Positions 23,460-34,815 of a stretch of 64,000 nt of DNA are shown piece after piece. Both the position numbers and the translations under genes were made by a program. The DNA is from Sipunculus nudus (lineage: Eukaryota > Annelida > Sipuncula > Golfingiida > Sipunculidae): positions 39,976,527 to 40,040,526 of the forward strand of contig CM049308.1 in assembly GCA_026874595.1 (NCBI GenBank). The letters run 5' to 3'. Under the pieces are notes generated by a model. The model had not been told where the DNA came from. It saw nothing but the letters and a program-made list of their open reading frames with translations, and searched no databases. The first letter of the stretch is position 1. Every line of letters begins with the position of its first letter.

Positions 23460-25562
23460 CTAGGTTTTAAAATATTTCAGGGTGAATTTGTTTTGATGGC
23501 GGCACTTGGAGAGAATTTCAGCTCTTGAGTTCAACAATGATCCAGGGGGGGCGTTAGCTATAAGTAGCTTTTCAGACAAGCAGAGATCACACTTCCTAGT
23601 CCCACAGAAGTAAGGTGCTGCCTTGGCAGATATTTCCCAGGAGAGCTTGTAATTGATATTGTTGTCTTTTAGTGACCAAATGTGTTTAGACAGTTCAGTG
23701 TTTTTAGCGTGGGATCTGTTCCGAAAGGATTGCTTGTGGTTATTATATCTTGTCTTGAAATCACCTTCAGTACACCCTATGTAGTGTTTCACGTCATTGT
23801 CTGTTCTAACTGTTGCTTTATAGACAATGCATTTCAGCTGACATTGACCATTCATAGGACATTCGTCTTTTTTACGGCAGTTACATTGTTTTTGGGGTGC
23901 ATTCACAGCATTGTCAGAATTTAGAACCTTCATATTATGTTTGCTGATCAGGTTAGACATGTTGGGTAGACAGCTGTAGCTAATTTTCAAATTGTTCCTG
24001 TTGAATAACCTGTGGTACCTGTGATGTTGAGGGAAGTGTTTTTCAACTAGTTTCATGAATTTTCTGCCAATGTTGGTTTTTACATGACGGCTGTAGGGTG
24101 GATTAAACCATATTATTTTCCTTTTCCTGTTTCTCTTGCTTTTCACTGTTGGTTCAACATATTTTAAGCTTTCTGAGAACCCGCTTTTCGCTAAAGCTTC
24201 ATCATACATGGGTTTGGCTTTCATAAATAGCTCTTTATTGCAGGAGTTGTCAGAAACACGTTTACTGATCATCATAGGTATCTGCCTAATGATAGCTGGG
24301 GGGTGATTGGATTGTGCGTGGATATAGAGAGGGTCATTGTTCGGTTTTCTGTAAGGGTAGAAGACGTCATTTTGGAGGTCAAATGTTACGTCTAAGAAAT
24401 CTGTGCAGGTCAGGTTAGTTTCAATGGTTATCTTTAACCCAACATTGGAAAAGAGTTTGATCATTTTCTTACGGGTGCTGTCTGCTTTGGGTCCAGACAT
24501 GTTGGGGAAACAACCTAAACCGTCATCACGATACAGGCCTAGAGCATTTACACCAAATTCCTTTTTCAACATATCTAGGATGTATAAACCAACAATTTCG
24601 CATACTTCAGCGCCATCAAAACTGCCCATGGTGACGTCAAAACTAGTGTGATCTTTTTTCACCCAGGTGTTACCGTTGCTAAACAGTAAGCTTTTCCTGC
24701 TGTGCAGGATGGTTTTGATAACATCCTCTGGAATGGAGACCATGGTTTTGGCAAATTTGAGGGCTTTCATGAGAAGATCTTCTGTGATCGAGGGGTAAAA
24801 GTCAACAATATCAAACTTTATGAACTTAGATTTTTGTTTCAGCTTCAATTTCTTGAACCAAGATATTACCTGTGCGGTATTTTGCCACTGGTTGAGTTTG
24901 GTTTTCAGTCTCAGTTGGCTATTAATTTTTTCCAAGTGCTTTTTGCTAATGATACCTATTTCAGATTTTGCTGGATTAATCAATCTGCACTTGGGGTTTT
25001 GTTCAAAATTATCCTTGTGGTCTTTCAAAGTAATGTAAGCATTGCGCTCGGCCATGACTTCGATGCGGTCTGCTAGGTTAAGGGAACCGGCTATTTCTTT
25101 GGCGTCTGTATTGATATTTTTACAGATATTTCTGTCTGCTTTTTTGTATGTCTTAGTGATGTTTTCTGTAAGAAGTTTATTGTAGTGTTCTTTCGGCATA
25201 CTGTACAGGTTGGTTGTCTTATCTGCCTGTACTAGGAGATTGTCAGATTGTCTGATTGTTTTGATGTCATTGGCCATTTGTTTCTGGAATGCATTGTGTG
25301 AGTGCTGAAATTCAATGTTCCGGACCATTTCGTAGATATCACTTTCAAATGCCCTGAGGTGTTCGCTATGAGGGGGTGAATATGTGGTTTTGAATCCATA
25401 GTTTTGTTTATCTGAAGTTTGACCAGGGTTTTCGAAATGGAATGCCTTCCATCGCATTCTCCGAAGTAGGCTTTCAACTGTACTTATCAGGGATTTGGTA
25501 TAGGACAGATTACTAGGGATGGGAATGTTTTTCAAAGAGTAGTTGAAGTTAGCTTTGTTCAT
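23460..25562 (-). CDS. PLE polyprotein, second identical copy
   Basis: This 700-codon ORF encodes the same protein as the one at 20531-22633, residue for residue, with the RT catalytic aspartates (251, 346, 347) and the GIY-YIG residues (Tyr594-Gly596, Arg605, His609, Glu623) all present. It is read from the start of unit 2 towards unit 1. Two identical intact ORFs mean very recent duplication or insertion, gene conversion, or an assembly repeat. Frames on the plus strand across it are shadows. Confidence 0.92.
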   Translation of the reverse strand: MNKANFNYSLKNIPIPSNLSYTKSLISTVESLLRRMRWKAFHFENPGQTSDKQNYGFKTTYSPPHSEHLRAFESDIYEMVRNIEFQHSHNAFQKQMANDIKTIRQSDNLLVQADKTTNLYSMPKEHYNKLLTENITKTYKKADRNICKNINTDAKEIAGSLNLADRIEVMAERNAYITLKDHKDNFEQNPKCRLINPAKSEIGIISKKHLEKINSQLRLKTKLNQWQNTAQVISWFKKLKLKQKSKFIKFDIVDFYPSITEDLLMKALKFAKTMVSIPEDVIKTILHSRKSLLFSNGNTWVKKDHTSFDVTMGSFDGAEVCEIVGLYILDMLKKEFGVNALGLYRDDGLGCFPNMSGPKADSTRKKMIKLFSNVGLKITIETNLTCTDFLDVTFDLQNDVFYPYRKPNNDPLYIHAQSNHPPAIIRQIPMMISKRVSDNSCNKELFMKAKPMYDEALAKSGFSESLKYVEPTVKSKRNRKRKIIWFNPPYSRHVKTNIGRKFMKLVEKHFPQHHRYHRLFNRNNLKISYSCLPNMSNLISKHNMKVLNSDNAVNAPQKQCNCRKKDECPMNGQCQLKCIVYKATVRTDNDVKHYIGCTEGDFKTRYNNHKQSFRNRSHAKNTELSKHIWSLKDNNINYKLSWEISAKAAPYFCGTRKCDLCLSEKLLIANAPPGSLLNSRAEILSKCRHQNKFTLKYFKT

Positions 25563-25735
25563 TCTGTAGATGTTACAAGTTGAATTTCTGGACAGGGTGG
25601 GTTAATAAAAGTGCTCGACAACGTACCTGTCGCTGGAGCTGGAGTAGAAGGTAGTGTTACCCTCCGATGTAAAGTGCTCTATGGCCTACAAGCTAGGCCA
25701 GAGCGGTATAACTCTGAAGAAAAACAACACTGTTA

Positions 25736-25783
25736 ATTCACAACAGACTGTTTCACGGGATGCGACCCGATCATCAGGTGAAT
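25736..25783 (-). ncRNA. Type I hammerhead ribozyme of PLE unit 3
   Basis: Same sequence as the other two PLE hammerheads. U17 is at 25742 and cleavage is predicted between 25742 and 25741. It would create the 5' end of a unit 2 RNA. Confidence 0.88.
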
Positions 25784-26393
25784 GTGGTTAGAATGAAGCT
25801 AACGTCGTGGTTTGAAAAGCCGAGACTTTACGAGATTACGAGATTATGCTTTGTGCGATTCGGGTCGGGGGGGGGGGGCATGTGAAAGACTGACACTGAT
25901 CCTATTGTTCTCGGGTGCACAATAGGAATGGTCGGGGTACACGTGCGATACTGGAACATAACAGGGCAGGGCAAAGAGGTTATATAATGTAGTAAATAGT
26001 AAATATAATACAAAGATATAACCAGGATGCTCAATCAGCATATTGAAATGATTTCTAATAGGGCCTTGGAAGCAGTGAACATATCAGTAGTATACATATG
26101 ATATGATAAAAATACACATATACTGTGAAAATACACAATATACAAGGCAAATATACAATATAAAATATAAAAGGCAAATATACTATACCCATACCAAGTG
26201 GTGCAAGTCTCCTAGCTGAAGGTCGTAAAGCCCGTTAGACCAGGATAAAGTAGAACTTTCCTGTCATCCAATGGACTCCACGAGCCAGCAGTGAGAGAAC
26301 AACTACCTGAACAAATGAGTCTGCCCAGCGGATCCTCGTTGGGGGGGGGGGGGGGGGGGGGTTAAGGGGGCACGCTGAATATTAGTACGGATG

Positions 26394-29060
26394 CTAGGTT
26401 TTAAAATATTTCAGGGTGAATTTGTTTTGATGGCGGCACTTGGAGAGAATTTCAGCTCTTGAGTTCAACAATGATCCAGGGGGGGCGTTAGCTATAAGTA
26501 GCTTTTCAGACAAGCAGAGATCACACTTCCTAGTCCCACAGAAGTAAGGTGCTGCCTTGGCAGATATTTCCCAGGAGAGCTTGTAATTGATATTGTTGTC
26601 TTTTAGTGACCAAATGTGTTTAGACAGTTCAGTGTTTTTAGCGTGGGATCTGTTCCGCACGGTGGCTGATTTAGGACACAGAAAAAAAAAATATTTATCT
26701 CGAGATCTCGAGATAACATCTCGAGATCTCGACATAGAATTTCGCAAAAAAAAAATTTTAGGAAGCAAAAAAAAAAATTTTAGGAAGCAAAAAAAAAATT
26801 TTAGGAAGCAAAAAAAAAAAATTTTAGGAAGCAAAAAAAAAAAAATTTTAGATAGCAAAAAAAAAATTTTCGGAAGCAAAAAAAAAAAATTTTAGGAAGC
26901 AAAAAAAAAAATTTTTAGGAAGCAAAAAAAAAAAATTTTAGAAAGCAAAAAAAAATTTTTAGGAAGCAAAAAAAAATATCTTTCGAGATCTCCAGAAAAA
27001 ATGTCACACTTGTACGAACCATTCGAAGCTGAATTGACATAAAACAAAGCAACCTTATGGGGACAGTATACGTTAAGAGTGCTTACTATTGCAATTATAA
27101 AACAAAGACCATGTATACTGTGTTTAACTGAACCGTAATACAATATAATTAATTTAAAATCAATCAAGTTTGTATATCCCCTGAGATAAGGCGAGTTGAA
27201 GAAAATTAAATATTTAATATATATATCCGTAAGGAAGATGTCAAAGCCTAAAGAATCTGAAACATTCTACCTGAACGGCGGATTCGGAGCCATGTCTGTT
27301 AAATCACTCAAATAGAAATGTTTAGGTCTGCATGCATGCATTGTTGGTACCTTATTATTTTAAGAATACAAACAAATATGAGCTTCTTATAGAAACACGC
27401 TTTTTGTACAATTTCTTTCAGCTTTTGTTTTATTGAAATGGTGTGTCGTTTAATGGAACATGTATTAGACCATCATAAATTAAAATATGCTAAAACTGAT
27501 TACTGTGTTTTCGGGTAGGTACGTTGGGGGGGGGGGGGGGGTCGGGGGGGGGGGGGGGGGGTCGGGGAGGGGCGTTGCTTTAGCCCCTAAAGCCCAAGTC
27601 TTGATCCACTATAGCTCTTACTATAGCTCAGATTAATTTAATCAACCTATCTTCATAAATGTTTTATATTCATAAATAAACGGTTTAAAATTTCGATCAT
27701 ATCTCATCATGATTTTTCTTCAGCAAAATGCTCTGCTTTGGTCTTAAAATCGCTATTCACCTGCCTTATTTATAGAATCTTTGTAAAAACTCTGCATATA
27801 CATATTAAAGAAGTGAAAGTAATCATAAACATAATCTAGGTAAACATAATCTATTAATCTTTCATAAAAATGAGCCAATGCCATGGGTAAAGGCGGTGTC
27901 TTTGTCTATATCCACTTTTTTTATAACATGGGGGGGGGGTGCAAAAATTGCCACCGATCGTAATAGAAAGACGTCCGGCAGGAACATCTGGCTTCAATTC
28001 AGAGATTTCAGATTTCTGTAAATGACAAATACTGCATTGCTTCACATGCTCTAATGAATATCAACTAGTGATCTTTCAATAACTCGGTTACATGTTTTTA
28101 TCTGTATATTAACACTTGCTAAAGTGGCTTGTATACAAGTAGCCTTTAGATAAAATGTTTATACGTCAAAGTGACGTTATAAGACCCATTCCCAGCTGGG
28201 GTTTCTTCCTAAATTTTTTTTTTTTTTGCTTCCTAATTTTTTTTTTTTTTTTGCTTTCTAAAATTTTTTTTTTTTGCTTCCTAAATATTTTTTTTTTGCT
28301 TCATAAAATGTTTTTTTTATGCTTCCTAAATTTTTTTTTTTGCTTCCTAAAATTTTTTTTTTTGCTTCCTAAAATTTTTTATTTTTTGCTTCATAAAATT
28401 TTATTTTATGCTTCCTAAATTTTTTTTTTTGCTTCCTAAAATTTTTTTTTTTGCTTCCTAAAAATTTTTTTTTTGCTTCCTAAAAATTTTTTTTTTTGCG
28501 AAATTCTATGTCGAGATCTCGAGATGTTATCTCGAGATCACGAGATAAATATTTTTTTTTCTGTGTCCTAAATCAGCCACCGTAGTTCCGAAAGGATTGC
28601 TTGTGGTTATTATATCTTGTCTTGAAATCACCTTCAGTACACCCTATGTAGTGTTTCACGTCATTGTCTGTTCTAACTGTTGCTTTATAGACAATGCATT
28701 TCAGCTGACATTGACCATTCATAGGACATTCGTCTTTTTTACGGCAGTTACATTGTTTTTGGGGTGCATTCACAGCATTGTCAGAATTTAGAACCTTCAT
28801 ATTATGTTTGCTGATCAGGTTAGACATGTTGGGTAGACAGCTGTAGCTAATTTTCAAATTGTTCCTGTTGAATAACCTGTGGTACCTGTGATGTTGAGGG
28901 AAGTGTTTTTCAACTAGTTTCATGAATTTTCTGCCAATGTTGGTTTTTACATGACGGCTGTAGGGTGGATTAAACCATATTATTTTCCTTTTCCTGTTTC
29001 TCTTGCTTTTCACTGTTGGTTCAACATATTTTAAGCTTTCTGAGAACCCGCTTTTCGCTA
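26394..29060 (-). pseudogene. Truncated, split PLE polyprotein
   Basis: Only codons from about 458 to 700 remain, covering the end of the RT-downstream region and the GIY-YIG domain. The foldback-like element interrupts it at about codon 614, between Arg605/His609 and Glu623. Open frames crossing the junctions (26394-26879 and 28573-29013) are chimeras of element and PLE sequence. Confidence 0.9.
26652..28590. mobile_element. Foldback-like DNA element inside PLE unit 3 (with target duplication)
   Basis: The element itself spans 26658-28584 (1,927 bp). GTTCCG is duplicated on both sides (26652-26657 and 28585-28590), and the intact PLE copies show a single GTTCCG there. The ends are inverted repeats starting ACGGTGGCTGATTTAGGACA. 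A palindromic CTCGAGATCTCGAGAT block comes next, then arms of short tandem repeats (AGGAAGC plus A and T runs): about 26745-26978 on the left and their reverse complement at about 28207-28500 on the right. Long arms built from subrepeats are the mark of foldback elements. The interior (26979-28206) has no transposase and contains two G runs at 27526-27562. The superfamily is unknown. Confidence 0.85.
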
Positions 29061-29070
29061 TATATATATA
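29059..29070. repeat. (TA)n tract bordering the PLE array (right)
   Basis: This is the short counterpart of the tract at 19820-19845. It supports insertion of the array into a TA microsatellite. Confidence 0.8.
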
Positions 29071-31675
29071 GACACAAAATTAAAATAAAATGTTTGTTTG
29101 TTTATGCTCGTTCCTAGAGGACTCCCTGCTAGCATAAGGAGCGGAGCGGGCTTTTAGTTCCTTATTAAGCAAAAACATTACACATACTGGCCTTGAGATT
29201 TTTTATTCTTAATTCTCCTGAAATTATTTTTTAAGTAAAATGATATACTTTTATCGCAAAAGGTTTCTAAATATGGAAAATCAGGTAAGTAATAAGTACA
29301 TGACGTTGAAATATCGATTATTATTTAGATTACCTGCGGGTCTCAAGGACAATTCACAAAGCATTGTAATGAGTTGATCGGAAATACCACCGGAAATAGG
29401 AACTGAGTCAGGCGAATCCCTTGGGTAATGACTGCTCATATATGGCTATGCACAGTATGTTCTATGTTATTGCCTGCGTATGGATCCTGAGGATATTTTT
29501 GGCTTTACCCTCCCAAGTCACGATTGATTCCGACGATCCAGAATGGTTTTGTAAATGCGGTGTACTCGGATTATATTGATTGTACAAACCTTGCGTCTCC
29601 GCAACTGTGCAACAAATTGTAGGCATCAAGTATTACTCGGCGTGAAGCAAATGACAGGCATGTCCACACATATGCCTGCAATGAAAATCTATAAATAACA
29701 AGTACTTCCTTCCGGAAAAAAGAGTAGATATCAAAGAAACCGATTCTTTCTTCATTTCGTTTGAAGCAATACCGTTAAGTACTATTGAAATTTTCATGTC
29801 CGGTATGATATAACAAACGCTAAATGGAACAATTGATTTTGCAATAGATATTTAATATATATATATCCTAGATGATGAATGAACACGGGTAAATAGACTG
29901 GATATATAACATTAGCTATCCGACGTAATACACAAAGATAAATTTATGATAACATAATGATAATATAATGTTTGTTCATATTTATTTGGCGCTTGTAGGT
30001 CAGTTCCGACATGGTGCAGGATTTCCTATACACGATCGCGTCTCTTTCCCATATTATCGCCCATGAAGAAAGTGATTTTCGCACGGCTGATTCGAAGCGC
30101 GTGCGCCTTACTGTTACGCCGGGCAGTGTTAATTCCTACCATAACGACCTGTTTCGGATAAGTTTTAATTATCTGCAACCTTGGCAACCTTTGAACTCAG
30201 GGGACATCCGAACATGGTACTGTTCTCTGAATGAATAACTTGAATCATTCTATATTCACACCAAAGAAAAGCCTTAGGGAACAGGTGTCCCTAACAGCGT
30301 AAACAATATGGTGAACCCTGTGCATTTTGCTGACGACTCAATATTGTAATGATATGTAAGACGTCCAAGTTGCCCTCATTACTGCCTGGTTCCTTTAAGA
30401 GTTCGCTGAAGAAAAAGCAGCTCGAGCACTGAGCCACCGACGTTGTCTGTGATTTGCAGCAGAAGTTCAACATAAAACAGAAACATTGATTGTTGAATGT
30501 TTTTGCCCGGTCTCTCTTGCGGCTCTTGTAATGGCGTTCCATTGACTTTTCTCATTCTCTCATCAGCTCTGATGCCAGGCCAAAGTTTGCCGTATTATCG
30601 CGCCATTTATAACAATTATTCCTCCTGCAGTCGCATAAAATATACATTAGCTTGTCCACATTTAAGCGCACTTCAAGGCCGTATTTGAAACTTAAAACCT
30701 GTACTTAAAATATACAGCCCAGTCATAGTATTTAAAATAAATTAACACATATGATAATGAGTTTGCAATAGTTTATCAATATAAAGACCACATGTATTAT
30801 TTTATTATTTAAAAATCTCATGAAATTTATATACAAATATCCTGTGTGTCATTAACAGTGCATGAGTATTAATTGAAATTTTAAATGTTATTATTTAAAT
30901 GGATGTGTTTCTTTCTCGGTATTTTGACCTTTGTGTCCGAAAATTCATGATCATTATTGGAAACTTGGTTTCCTTGATTTGTATTGTGGTATATTTATTA
31001 CTGTGTTATCGAGGAATTGGAGCAAAACGTCCATATAAACTGTAAAATGAAATTCAATTGATACATTATCCCATCCCTTTTCAATGTTATGGTTTCGTTT
31101 ATATATTCCCATTACAAACCACACTTCTTATTTACAGCTGCCGTCTTCCCCCATGACAGGTATTAATGGAGCATGCGCTATAGGTCAGGGAAATAACTAA
31201 TCCCCTATATGAAGTCGAAGTTTTACTAATAATGCTGTCAGCCTTAATCACTCTTAGTCAGACAGCAGATCTTAGTCTCAGTAAGGTGTTTTATAAGGAC
31301 GACAAGGTACTTCATAATCTCAGCTCAGAGTTCTATTGATTTTAAAAATGCTTGATGTCAACTAAATTATCGGTTGTTTTGTTGATATAGCATCCTCTCT
31401 ATATCAGTTAAGCGGACTATAATCTTGCGATTATTCTTAATTTAAAGGGCATCATGTTGCCACGGTATCGCTGAAACAAGTCGTAAACCATAGAATGAGT
31501 ATTTTTTTTTTCCTGCCCACACCTGTAAGATATACATATATAGTGAGACTCGCTGACAAGGTATTTAACCTGTCATTCTTCTACCTTAGAATGCCATCCT
31601 TAGCCTAGATTCCAACAGATGACCGATACGTTCGAGATATACCTAGTAATATTACAGCCTTAAGCCTAACGTACA
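29071..31675. other. Unrecognised AT-rich DNA
   Basis: No supported gene. Frames at 30011-30238, 30291-30542 and 30497-30688 show no motif. No repeat was recognised. Confidence 0.4.
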
Positions 31676-32660
31676 CGTTAAGCCCAGCATACACGTTACG
31701 AAATTTGGATACGATGGGATAGGAAGCAGGATACGACACGAAATCCTGGCTTCTTGGTTTCTTATCGCTACGTTTATGTTGAGATCCGATACGACGTCCT
31801 ACGATCTTGGCTTTGTATCGTATCGTTCAAATTTTCGTAGCGTAACTGGCAATCGTAATTCCGCCTGTTGAGTGAAAGCCATACCAATAATCTCCTCTTC
31901 TTCCGTCCGGTAGATCTTCTTCATCGCTACCTAATAATTAGGCTACGTAGCGCATTAAGCCAATTATCTGCGATATATAGAACCAACTGTTTCATTAGCA
32001 GTCATGTTGCTGATCAGTATATGATGGAATTATCCCGTCCCCTTTTGCACGAAATCGTATAATGTACGTGAAAATACGACACGGATCTTGGGTATTTACG
32101 ATGCGACGTTGCGATAGGAAATTAAAAAATCGTATCGTATTCGAATTTCGTAACGTGTACGCTAGGCGGAATGTGGAAACGATATGATACGAAGCAGGAT
32201 GCGACACGAAATCCTGGCTTCTTGATTTCCTATCGCAAAATGTCTGTTACAACAAGGTACGATGTCCTACGATCTTAGCTTTGTGTCATATCGTATTTTT
32301 CGAGCATGTTTGAAATTTTCGAACTTATTCGAATTTTCGAATATCCAAATTTCATAACGTGTACGCTAGCTTAAGTGCTCAGTCTTTTTCTTTGTCGTAC
32401 CCTTTTTTCTTTTTTCAATTTCCTGTTCGTGGTGTGTAAAGGCAATATTCTGCGATTTATAGAACCAACTATTTCATGGACAGTCATGTTGTTGATCAGT
32501 ATGTGATCTAATTATCCCATCCCAGTTTGCATGAAATTCGTATAATGTACGGGAAAATACGATACAAGTCTTAGGTAGTTACGATACGACGTTACGATAG
32601 GAAATTATACGAAATCGTATTGTATTCAAATTTCGTAGTGTGCACACTAGGCTTAAAAGC
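31676..32660. mobile_element. MITE-like family V, two direct units
   Basis: Matching blocks recur at a spacing of about 470-490 bp: GACACGAAATCCTGGCTTCT at about 31735 and 32205, and a GTCATGTTG...GATCAGTAT block at about 32003 and 32481. Ends of the type ACACGTTACGAAATTTGGAT and its inverse (AATTTCGTAACGTGTACGCT) occur at 31690, 32150, 32345 and 32630. No coding capacity. It is probably a tandem or nested pair of one element. Confidence 0.6.
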
Positions 32661-32676
32661 GAACACAATGTGACCT

Positions 32677-32750
32677 GTAATATTTCCCTCAAAATGACAC
32701 GGAGTTCACGGAGCTCCGTGCACTCCGTGTCATTGTGAGGGGAATATTAC
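32677..32750. repeat. 74-bp near-perfect palindrome
   Basis: The arms begin GTAATATTTCCCTC and end GAGGGGAATATTAC, with ATGACACGGAGT / ACTCCGTGTCAT inside and CACGGAGCTCCGTG at the centre. Only a few mismatches break it. It could be a small palindromic MITE or a cruciform-forming site. Confidence 0.8.
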
Positions 32751-32929
32751 ACGTTTCAATTCTCAATCTACCAATGTGCTAAAACTAAAGGCAGTACATG
32801 GAGGAATATCGGTGCCATACTATTGCCTACGGCATTGTTAAGCCCGACGACATATTAAACTAGAAATCCACATCCTAAGGAATGTAGCACACCGCCCTGC
32901 GGGGGTCTCTAATTTGGGATGCTTCCAAA

Positions 32930-33420
32930 ATTCACGTATTCTGCCCGTATTCCCAGGTTCATTCATGCCTGTATATTTGTGAATATTCATAGATAAGGTT
33001 CTTGAATCGAATCATGCACCGGACTCACAACAAAATGTAATAAATTCTTCAATGACACATTCAGGAAATGCCCTGAAAATTTAATGATATTCCGTTCCCG
33101 ACTGCGTGAGTTATACTGTGAACAAACACACAAACACCCTAACAAACGGGGATGAAAGCACAACCTCCTGGAACAAATAAAGGAGAACATGTCCCACAAA
33201 AACCTTTCTGCCAGAGGTAATTTCCATTCATAACAAAGCTTTTCAGGTTAGAGAGTGTGGGACGGCTGGGACTACTTATATTGAATTTCAAACTTCAATG
33301 TCAAAATATGTCACAAGTCAAGAAAAAAACTTATTTATTGCTGATCCTATCACAAACCATTCATGCCCATGTAATTTGCCTTGAAACAATTCTGATAAGA
33401 ATAATTAAATGACCTTAAAT
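32930..33420. repeat. Old dispersed repeat, families T and U (copy 1)
   Basis: The first part (to about 33170) resembles 57118-57340: a TATTCCCA...GTGAATATTC block, then GAAATGC.CTGAAAATT and GAGTTAT..TGTGAA. The second part resembles 47500-47920 and 63520-63870, including ATTTGCCTTGAAACA. It may be one longer element. The frame at 32987-33199 is not a gene. Confidence 0.45.
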
Positions 33421-34569
33421 TATTCTATTATGTACTTACGACATTGGTGTATGCAGAAGCCCCAGTGATTTAGGAAGAAATCAAATTCTTTACCTGCAAT
33501 CCCTTAATGGCAGAGTCGTATCGTAGGAGTATCATTCGGCGCACAATGACCTTGCAAGCGGTATTTATGGTTTTATAACCAATTTTCCAAATATAGCCTT
33601 CTCTGGATCTAAATAATCGCTTTTCTATCCCACAATGCAATTCTCCACAAAACGTAATTGAAATTTATACTAATGTTAAGAGACATTCTCAAAGAAACCA
33701 TAATAGACACGCTGACACATATTAAGAGTAGGCCTAATCATACATGAATGAATAAATAAGAATAAAACCTAGAATTAATTTCAATAATTTTGGCATTTTG
33801 ACCTAACGTTATGCAAGGTTTTGCTGCAACCATCAGTAGCTTTCATAGATATGTTTTACCTGAAAAGAAAGATATACCGATGGGCGGGAGTGACCATGGA
33901 GGCACGGCGAGCTAATGAACGTGCACATTTATCCACTAATCACTAACCGACATGATGACATTTTGTTAATCCAAAACGTGATGTCATTCCAGTCAATGAT
34001 TGGACCCGATATTTTACCTACAATAGCTGGTATGTTCTCTCCGTTTCTCCTGAAATTAAGACTGCACACGATATTAAAATCACAATGGACTCAATATTGC
34101 TAGTGTATTGTCAGCTTGACGTGTATTGTTCCGATAAGTTGTTTAAATCTATAAATAGTATACTAGTATGTCCACCCACGCAACGCACATATACTTTTAT
34201 TCAGCTTAAGTCATTAAACATGTGGATATTTGTTACAGTTTTCTTTTATAATGAGGTATGAGCTTGCACACGGAATGTTGGGTAAGGGCCGGTAGAATTG
34301 GTATAATCTGGTTAGAACCAAATGATGTTTTGGGTGCATTCCAGGATCATACACTGTGAAGTTGTATTTGAGAAAATAGTGTAAAATTGTTTTTTTTATT
34401 ATACTTTGATACACAGTGATAGAGAGGAAAAGTTTCAGCTTTGTGAAAAACAGCATTGGATAGTGATTCTAAAGCTGAACAAGTCACTTCAATCATAAGT
34501 CAATAACAAGAAATGACCATATGTTAACCTGTTAGAAATGAAATATAAAATAATACACGTATATAATTA
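33421..34569. other. Unrecognised AT-rich DNA
   Basis: Nothing recognised. Confidence 0.4.
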
Positions 34570-34815
34570 TACTACTGCAGATGTCATTGCTTTAAATACA
34601 TTATACGTAGCTAAAGATTCTTTCTTTGAGAGATTAATTTCACTTTGTTAATATCAAGATTTGTAGGTTTATATTAAATCCATGAATTCATTTGTTTGGT
34701 TTGAAACTTTTAAAAATTATGAAGGGCGGTCCGGACCAGTGCGGCCTTTAGAGATGAGCGGTCCGGTATTTGGTAATAGCGGTCCGGTCCAGTCCAGCCC
34801 AAAATGGACTATAAA
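34570..34815. mobile_element. Dispersed repeat family Y, copy 1
   Basis: It shares TTAAATACATT.TACGTAGCT at its start and GCGGTCCGG plus GTCCAGTCCAGCCCAAAAT at its end with the copy at 51493-52070. GCGGTCCGG-like motifs repeat several times. Confidence 0.55.

Larger units (their letters stand above)
22778..25706 (-). mobile_element. Penelope-like retroelement, unit 2 (complete)
   Basis: It has the same structure as unit 1: 5' hairpin (25676-25704), ORF, 3' UTR, hammerhead and tail. The junction with unit 1 has TATA between the tail of one unit and the 5' hairpin of the next. The C runs are 12 and 16 bases, against 19 and 15 in unit 1. Hammerhead cleavage sites in units 3 and 2 are exactly 2,929 nt apart. 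Confidence 0.9.
25707..29060 (-). mobile_element. Penelope-like retroelement, unit 3 (5'-truncated and interrupted)
   Basis: The unit comprises 25707-26657 and 28585-29060, separated by the foldback-like element. It corresponds to 19846-21264 of unit 1, so it lacks the 5' UTR and the first two thirds of the ORF. The truncation point, at about codon 458, runs directly into TATATATATA. A 5'-truncated upstream copy followed by full copies is the usual PLE layout and supplies the so-called pseudo-LTR. Its C runs are 12 and 21 bases. Confidence 0.9.

Noticed and set aside
26394-26879. 161-codon frame containing GIY-YIG-end residues
   Set aside because: A chimera of the PLE 3' coding end and foldback-arm sequence created by the insertion.
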